A DNA stretch of 64,000 nt. Source: WTXA01 sp964415195. GTDB lineage: Bacteria; Bacillota; TC1. A model generated the notes under the pieces. The model was given only the letters and a program-made list of their open reading frames with translations, was not told the DNA's origin and did no database searches. The DNA lies in assembly GCA_964415195.1 (NCBI GenBank), contig CAYPYD010000002.1:186001-250000 (forward strand), read 5' to 3'. Below are positions 59,639-64,000 of this stretch, one piece after another; the stretch's first letter is position 1, and every line of letters starts with the position of its first letter. The position numbers and the translations under genes were made by a program.

Positions 59639-61182
59639 TGAGAAGGTATTTAAATTTATCAAACATCAAAGATAATGGCTTGAGATATGATGTTGTTATT
59701 ATTGGCGGGGGGGTAGCAGGTCTTTATGCAGCCCTAAATCTCAATGATAATTTAAGTTGTTGCTTAATAACCAAAGAAAGTATTGATATTTCCAACTCCT
59801 GGCTTGCGCAAGGTGGAATTGCTGCAGCTGTATCAGAAGGTGACTTACCCCAATATCATTATGAAGATACTTTATTGGCTGGTGCAGGACTAGTAAATAA
59901 GGAAGCAGTCACAGTATTAGTTGAAGAGGGACCAAAAGATATTAAAACTCTATTAAAATGGGATGTTCCTTTTGATCTTGATGTAGATGGAGATCTTTTA
60001 ATAACAAGAGAAGGTGGACACCGTAGAAACCGCATAGTTCATGCAAGTGGTGATGGCACAGGCAGAGAAACTGTTAAAGCACTAGCAAGACTCGTTGCAA
60101 CAAAAGAAAACATAAAATTTATGCCTAATAAATTTTTGCTCGATGTTGTAACCAATGAGAATAAAGTTAGTGGTGTAATTATTGCAGATAAAGAAAATAG
60201 AGAATTTATTGGAGCTGGTCAAGTGGTTCTATGTACAGGTGGAAGTGGTCAGATATATGAACATACTACTAATCCTGGAATAGCTACAGGTGATGGCATT
60301 GCTGCAGGTGTGAGAGCTGGCGCGACAGTTAAGGACATGGAATTAGTCCAGTTTCATCCAACAGGTTTATATATTGAAGGTGAAAAAGGCAGATCATTCC
60401 TAATATCAGAAGCTGTAAGAGGTGAAGGTGGGATTTTAAGAAATATTAATGGAGAGGCCTTCATGGCAGATAAACATGAATTAAAGGATCTTGCTCCAAG
60501 GGATATAGTTGCCAGATGTATTTTAAATGAAATGAAAATAACAAATTCTCCATATGTATATTTAGATATAACATCAAAATCAAAGGAATTTTTATCAAAA
60601 AGATTTCCAACAATATTTGGAGAATGCTTAAATCAAGGAATAGATATTAGTAAGGAGTTTATACCAGTGTGTCCAGTCCAGCACTATATGATGGGAGGTA
60701 TAGCAACTGACTTAAACGGAAGAACAAACATTAATGGGTTATTTGCTTGTGGTGAAGTAGCTAATACGGGTGTTCATGGAGCTAATAGGTTAGCATCAAA
60801 TTCGATGTTAGAATGCCTGGTCTTTTCTAGAAGAGCACTTGCGATAATAAATAAAAATGCAACGAATTATAAAAAAAGAGATATCAGGTTGAAACTACCT
60901 GGTGAGAGTGAAAAGAATTTATTAAATCTAGATTTAGATGTATCAGCATTAAAGGATATGATTAGAGAGCTAATGACAAATAATGCAGGTGCTATCAGAA
61001 ATGAAAAGGACATGGAATCTGCCTTAGTTTCAATAACAAAAATACACAATACACTTGATGTGGTAGTATTAGATACTAAGGAAAAGGCTGAAGCCTATAA
61101 TATGAGTATAGTAGCAATGGAGATCTTAAAAGGTGCAATAAAGCGTAAGATTAGCATAGGTGCACATTATAGGGAGGATTAA
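59638..61182 (+). CDS. nadB: L-aspartate oxidase NadB
   Basis: 514 residues, succinate dehydrogenase/fumarate reductase flavoprotein family. FAD-binding VVIIGGGVAGLYAAL, SWLAQGGIAAA, EGGHRRNRIVHA and QFHPTGLY (active-site His) are present, as is GEVANTGVHGANRLASNS. It oxidises aspartate to iminoaspartate; under anaerobic conditions fumarate is a known acceptor for this family. nadC starts directly after the stop. Confidence 0.96.
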   Translation: MRRYLNLSNIKDNGLRYDVVIIGGGVAGLYAALNLNDNLSCCLITKESIDISNSWLAQGGIAAAVSEGDLPQYHYEDTLLAGAGLVNKEAVTVLVEEGPKDIKTLLKWDVPFDLDVDGDLLITREGGHRRNRIVHASGDGTGRETVKALARLVATKENIKFMPNKFLLDVVTNENKVSGVIIADKENREFIGAGQVVLCTGGSGQIYEHTTNPGIATGDGIAAGVRAGATVKDMELVQFHPTGLYIEGEKGRSFLISEAVRGEGGILRNINGEAFMADKHELKDLAPRDIVARCILNEMKITNSPYVYLDITSKSKEFLSKRFPTIFGECLNQGIDISKEFIPVCPVQHYMMGGIATDLNGRTNINGLFACGEVANTGVHGANRLASNSMLECLVFSRRALAIINKNATNYKKRDIRLKLPGESEKNLLNLDLDVSALKDMIRELMTNNAGAIRNEKDMESALVSITKIHNTLDVVVLDTKEKAEAYNMSIVAMEILKGAIKRKISIGAHYRED

Positions 61183-62013
61183 ATGGAAAGATATATATAT
61201 AGAGATATATTAATTAGAGCTTTAAAAGAAGACATTGGCAATGGCGATCTGACTACTAATTTTTGTATATCAGATGATAATGAATCAGAGGGATTATTGA
61301 TTGCCAAAGAATCAGGTATACTTTGTGGTACTAGATTAGTTGAAGAGGTCTATAATATTTTAGATAATGAAGTTAATATTGAATTTAACTATCGAGATGG
61401 TGATGTTTTAACCAAAGGTGATATTATTGGGATGATCTGGGGTAAGACTAAGAGCATTCTAAGTGGTGAAAGAGTAGCACTTAATTTTCTGCAACATTTA
61501 TCAGGAATTGCAACAATCACAAGAAAGTATGTCGATATGGTTGGAAAAAAAGATACTAAGATTGTTGATACTAGAAAGACAACACCTGGACTACGGGTGT
61601 TGGAAAAATATGCAGTTACTATCGGTGGCGGTTATAATCATCGTTTTGGTCTTTATGACGGTATTATGATCAAAGATAATCACATAGTGGGTGCAGGTGG
61701 TATCAAGAAAGCTTGTGAATTAGCTAGGAAAAATACTCCACATACTATGAAGATAGAAGTAGAAGTAAGTAATATAGATGAAGTAGAAGAAGCTTTATCT
61801 AGTGGAGCTGATATTATAATGTTGGATAATATGTCTGTTGAGGAAATGGCAAAAGCTGTTGAAGCCATTAATGGCAGAGCGATAATTGAGGCATCAGGTA
61901 ATATGGGAGATAAGGATGTTGGAGAAATCGCTGCAATTGGAGTTAATATAATATCTATTGGAGCAATTACTAATTCAGTTAGAAACATGGATATAAGTTT
62001 AAAATTCAAATGA
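61183..62013 (+). CDS. nadC: Nicotinate-nucleotide pyrophosphorylase (carboxylating) NadC
   Basis: 276 residues. It converts quinolinate and PRPP to nicotinate mononucleotide. EDIGNGDLTT, SGIATITRKYVD, DTRKTTPGLRVLEKYAV and MIKDNHI are family signatures. Completes the nadA-nadB-nadC de novo NAD operon. The valS promoter begins one base after its stop. Confidence 0.97.
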   Translation: MERYIYRDILIRALKEDIGNGDLTTNFCISDDNESEGLLIAKESGILCGTRLVEEVYNILDNEVNIEFNYRDGDVLTKGDIIGMIWGKTKSILSGERVALNFLQHLSGIATITRKYVDMVGKKDTKIVDTRKTTPGLRVLEKYAVTIGGGYNHRFGLYDGIMIKDNHIVGAGGIKKACELARKNTPHTMKIEVEVSNIDEVEEALSSGADIIMLDNMSVEEMAKAVEAINGRAIIEASGNMGDKDVGEIAAIGVNIISIGAITNSVRNMDISLKFK

Positions 62014-62042
62014 TTGACATTGTTGCTGTGATTTAATAAAAT
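62014..62042 (+). promoter_or_regulatory. Promoter of the valS T-box transcript
   Basis: Consensus TTGACA (62014-62019), a 17-base spacer and TAAAAT (62037-62042). Confidence 0.85.
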
Positions 62043-62049
62043 AGTTCTT

Positions 62050-62262
62050 ATAGTAAATGCAAAGAATAGGAAGAGTAACCTATGTATATATCATAGAGAG
62101 AAGGGTATGGTGGAAACCTTTCATATGTAGTAGGTGAAGGTAGCCTAGGAGCAGTTCAGATGAACAATTAGTAGTTTGAACCGGATTAGCCCGTTAAAGC
62201 GAATAGTTAAAAATAAGGTGGTACCGCGATCCGTCGCCCTTAGGGGAGGTGGATCTTTTTTA
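62050..62262 (+). ncRNA. T-box leader of valS (Val specifier)
   Basis: The T-box core AAGGTGGTACCGCG is at 62215-62228. Upstream lies a long stem I with AGAGAG and a GGTATGGTGG apical segment. A GTA triplet at 62140-62142 on the 3' side of stem I is the likely valine specifier. The terminator GATCC ... GGATC plus T-run (62228-62261) immediately follows the T-box. Uncharged tRNA-Val would favour antitermination. Confidence 0.93.
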
Positions 62263-62278
62263 ATTTAGGAGGAAAATA

Positions 62279-64000
62279 ATGGAAACAAAATACAATCCAG
62301 GGTCAGTAGAAAAAAAATGGTATAAATATTGGGAAGACAACGGCTATTTTCATCAAGAGGTAGATAAAAGCAAAAAACCTTTTTCTATAGTCATGCCTCC
62401 CCCAAATGTTACTGGACAACTACATCTAGGACATGCAATGGATAATACCTTGCAAGATATCCTAATTAGATACAAAAGAATGGCCGGTTACAATACTGTA
62501 TGGATTCCTGGAACTGACCATGCAGGAATTGCAACCCAGGCTAAAGTTGAAGAAGAATTAAAAAGAGAAGAAGGTTTATCAAAATATGATCTTGGAAGAG
62601 AGAAGTTTTTAGAAAGAGTCTGGGACTGGAAAGAAAAATATCATGAAAGAATAGCCAGTCAACTTCGACTCTTAGGGAGCAGTTGTGACTGGGAAAGAGA
62701 AAGATTCACCATGGATGAAGGTTGTTCCATAGCAGTTAGAGAAGTTTTTAAACAGTTATATGACAAGGGCTTGATTTATCGTGGTGAATATATGGTAAAC
62801 TGGTGTCCTCATTGTCATACAACAATATCTGATATAGAAGTTGAACATTCCCAAAAGAAAGGTAATCTTTGGTACTTCAGATATCAAGTTGAAGGTTCCA
62901 ATGATTTCATTACAATTGCCACAACAAGGCCTGAGACAATGTTAGGTGATTCTGCAGTAGCTGTGTCAAAAGGTGATGAAAGATATGCTAAATATGTTGG
63001 GAAGAATCTTATTCTTCCAATTATTGGTAGAAAGATACCAATCATAGAAGATGAATATGTAGAAAAGGAATTTGGTACGGGAGCTGTTAAGATAACCCCA
63101 AGCCATGACCCTAATGATTTTGAAATAAGTCAAAGACATAATTTAGACCATTTTATAGTAATAGACAAGCATGGTAAAATGACAGGCGATGTTGGTAAAT
63201 ATTTAGAAATGGATCGTTATGAATGTAGAAAGGCTATTGTTAAGGATTTAGATGAGTTAGGTGCATTAGTTAAAATAGAGGAATATGAAAACTCGGTGGG
63301 CTGCTGCTATAGATGTAACACAGTTATTGAACCATTAGTTTCGAAACAATGGTTTGTAAAAATGAAGCCTCTTGCAGAAGCTGCAGTTAAAAAAGTGCTT
63401 GATGGAGAAACCAAGTTCATACCAGAAAGATTTACCAAAGTATACTTAAGTTGGATGGAAAATATTAGGGACTGGTGTATTTCGAGACAATTGTGGTGGG
63501 GACATCGTATTCCTGTTTACTACTGTCAAGATTGTGGCGAAATGATTTGTGACTTAAAGGAAGTTACAGTGTGTCCTAAATGTCAGTCCTCAAATGTAGA
63601 GCAAGACCCTGATGTTCTTGATACTTGGTTTAGTTCTGCACTCTGGCCTTTTTCTACACTTGGCTGGCCTGGAAAAACATTAGAGTTGGAACATTTTTAT
63701 CCGACATCTGTATTAGTAACCGGTAGGGACATAATATTCTTCTGGGTTGCTAGAATGTTGTTCATGGGTGTTGAGTTTATGGACGAAGTACCATTTGACG
63801 ATGTATTCATACATGGACTGATTCTTGATGAACATGGCAGAAAAATGAGTAAGTCACTTGGTAATGGAATAGATCCATTAGTTTTAATCAATGAATTTGG
63901 TGCAGATACTTTAAGGTATATGTTAGTGACAGGTAATACTCCAGGTAATGATATTCGTTTCCATACCGATAGACTAGAAGCCATCAGGAATTTCTGTAAC
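62279..64000 (+). CDS. valS: Valyl-tRNA synthetase, 3' end outside the window
   Basis: 574 codons are visible of about 880. There is no stop before the edge. ATG 62279 follows TTAGGAGGA. The HIGH motif is HLGHAMD, the PPPNVTG start region and CP1 editing domain (TTRPETMLGDSAV, GTGAVKITPSHDP) are intact, and the KMSKS motif is RKMSKSLGNGIDP near residue 525. Class Ia synthetase for valine, under T-box control. Confidence 0.97.
   Translation, partial: METKYNPGSVEKKWYKYWEDNGYFHQEVDKSKKPFSIVMPPPNVTGQLHLGHAMDNTLQDILIRYKRMAGYNTVWIPGTDHAGIATQAKVEEELKREEGLSKYDLGREKFLERVWDWKEKYHERIASQLRLLGSSCDWERERFTMDEGCSIAVREVFKQLYDKGLIYRGEYMVNWCPHCHTTISDIEVEHSQKKGNLWYFRYQVEGSNDFITIATTRPETMLGDSAVAVSKGDERYAKYVGKNLILPIIGRKIPIIEDEYVEKEFGTGAVKITPSHDPNDFEISQRHNLDHFIVIDKHGKMTGDVGKYLEMDRYECRKAIVKDLDELGALVKIEEYENSVGCCYRCNTVIEPLVSKQWFVKMKPLAEAAVKKVLDGETKFIPERFTKVYLSWMENIRDWCISRQLWWGHRIPVYYCQDCGEMICDLKEVTVCPKCQSSNVEQDPDVLDTWFSSALWPFSTLGWPGKTLELEHFYPTSVLVTGRDIIFFWVARMLFMGVEFMDEVPFDDVFIHGLILDEHGRKMSKSLGNGIDPLVLINEFGADTLRYMLVTGNTPGNDIRFHTDRLEAIRNFCN

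Overview
The window looks like a chromosomal segment of a low-GC, anaerobic, amino-acid- and purine-fermenting Firmicute (Clostridia/Tissierellia type). The signs are AT-rich third positions, strong AGGAGG ribosome binding sites, TTG and GTG starts, T-box, L-box and yybP-ykoY leaders, a glycine reductase component C pair, and a purine-degradation cluster with YgeW, YgeY and HyuA relatives. I cannot name the species. Almost all genes lie on the + strand. Only one small block (27.7-29.1 kb: hemolysin III, a DJ-1/PfpI protein and two tRNAs) is reversed. I see no insertion sequence, prophage, CRISPR array or rRNA.

Layout. 0-3.8 kb: the 3' end of the glycine reductase operon (grdC, grdD), then glyA. 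3.8-4.5 kb: two small membrane proteins. 4.5-27.6 kb: a long catabolic region. It opens with a leader carrying two homologous RNA hairpin/terminator modules. Then come an SsnA-like amidohydrolase, a three-subunit molybdenum hydroxylase (xanthine dehydrogenase family), a PreA-like flavoprotein, a second two-subunit molybdenum hydroxylase and a flavodoxin-like reductase. Next are a decayed lipoprotein gene, four tandem BMP-family nucleoside-binding lipoproteins, YgeY, YgeW, a second amidohydrolase, a threonine-synthase-like PLP enzyme, a dihydropyrimidinase and a carbamate kinase. A plausible reading is uptake of purine nucleosides or bases, hydroxylation and ring opening, carbamoyl transfer and ATP formation by carbamate kinase. 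Any glycine formed would feed glycine reductase and serine hydroxymethyltransferase next door. That flow is inference from gene content.

29.2-32.1 kb: a cation P-type ATPase behind a yybP-ykoY (Mn2+) riboswitch. 32.2-38.7 kb: miaB-mutS-mutL-miaA. 38.7-39.3 kb: six tRNAs (Pro, Glu, Asp, Thr, Tyr, Gln). 39.3-44.4 kb: leuS, an aminotransferase and a dnaD/dnaI-like helicase-loader pair. 44.4-47.5 kb: a lysine riboswitch with dapB-asd-dapA. 47.6-49.4 kb: an EAL-CBS-GGDEF protein. 49.6-56.0 kb: pstS-pstC-pstA-pstB-phoP-phoR-phoU. 56.1-62.0 kb: pgi, a FolC-like Mur ligase and nadA-nadB-nadC. 62.0-64.0 kb: a valine T-box and the 5' part of valS, cut by the window edge.

The most novel-looking signals are the tandem RNA modules ahead of the purine-oxidation operon and several enzymes in that cluster lacking family-defining residues: the SsnA-like protein lacks the strand-6 His, and the PreA-like protein lacks the SCPH catalytic loop. 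Others are a ThrC-like enzyme in the slot normally held by YgeX, an array of four BMP lipoproteins with no permease, hairpins without U-tracts at each junction of that array, and palindromes sitting on two promoters.
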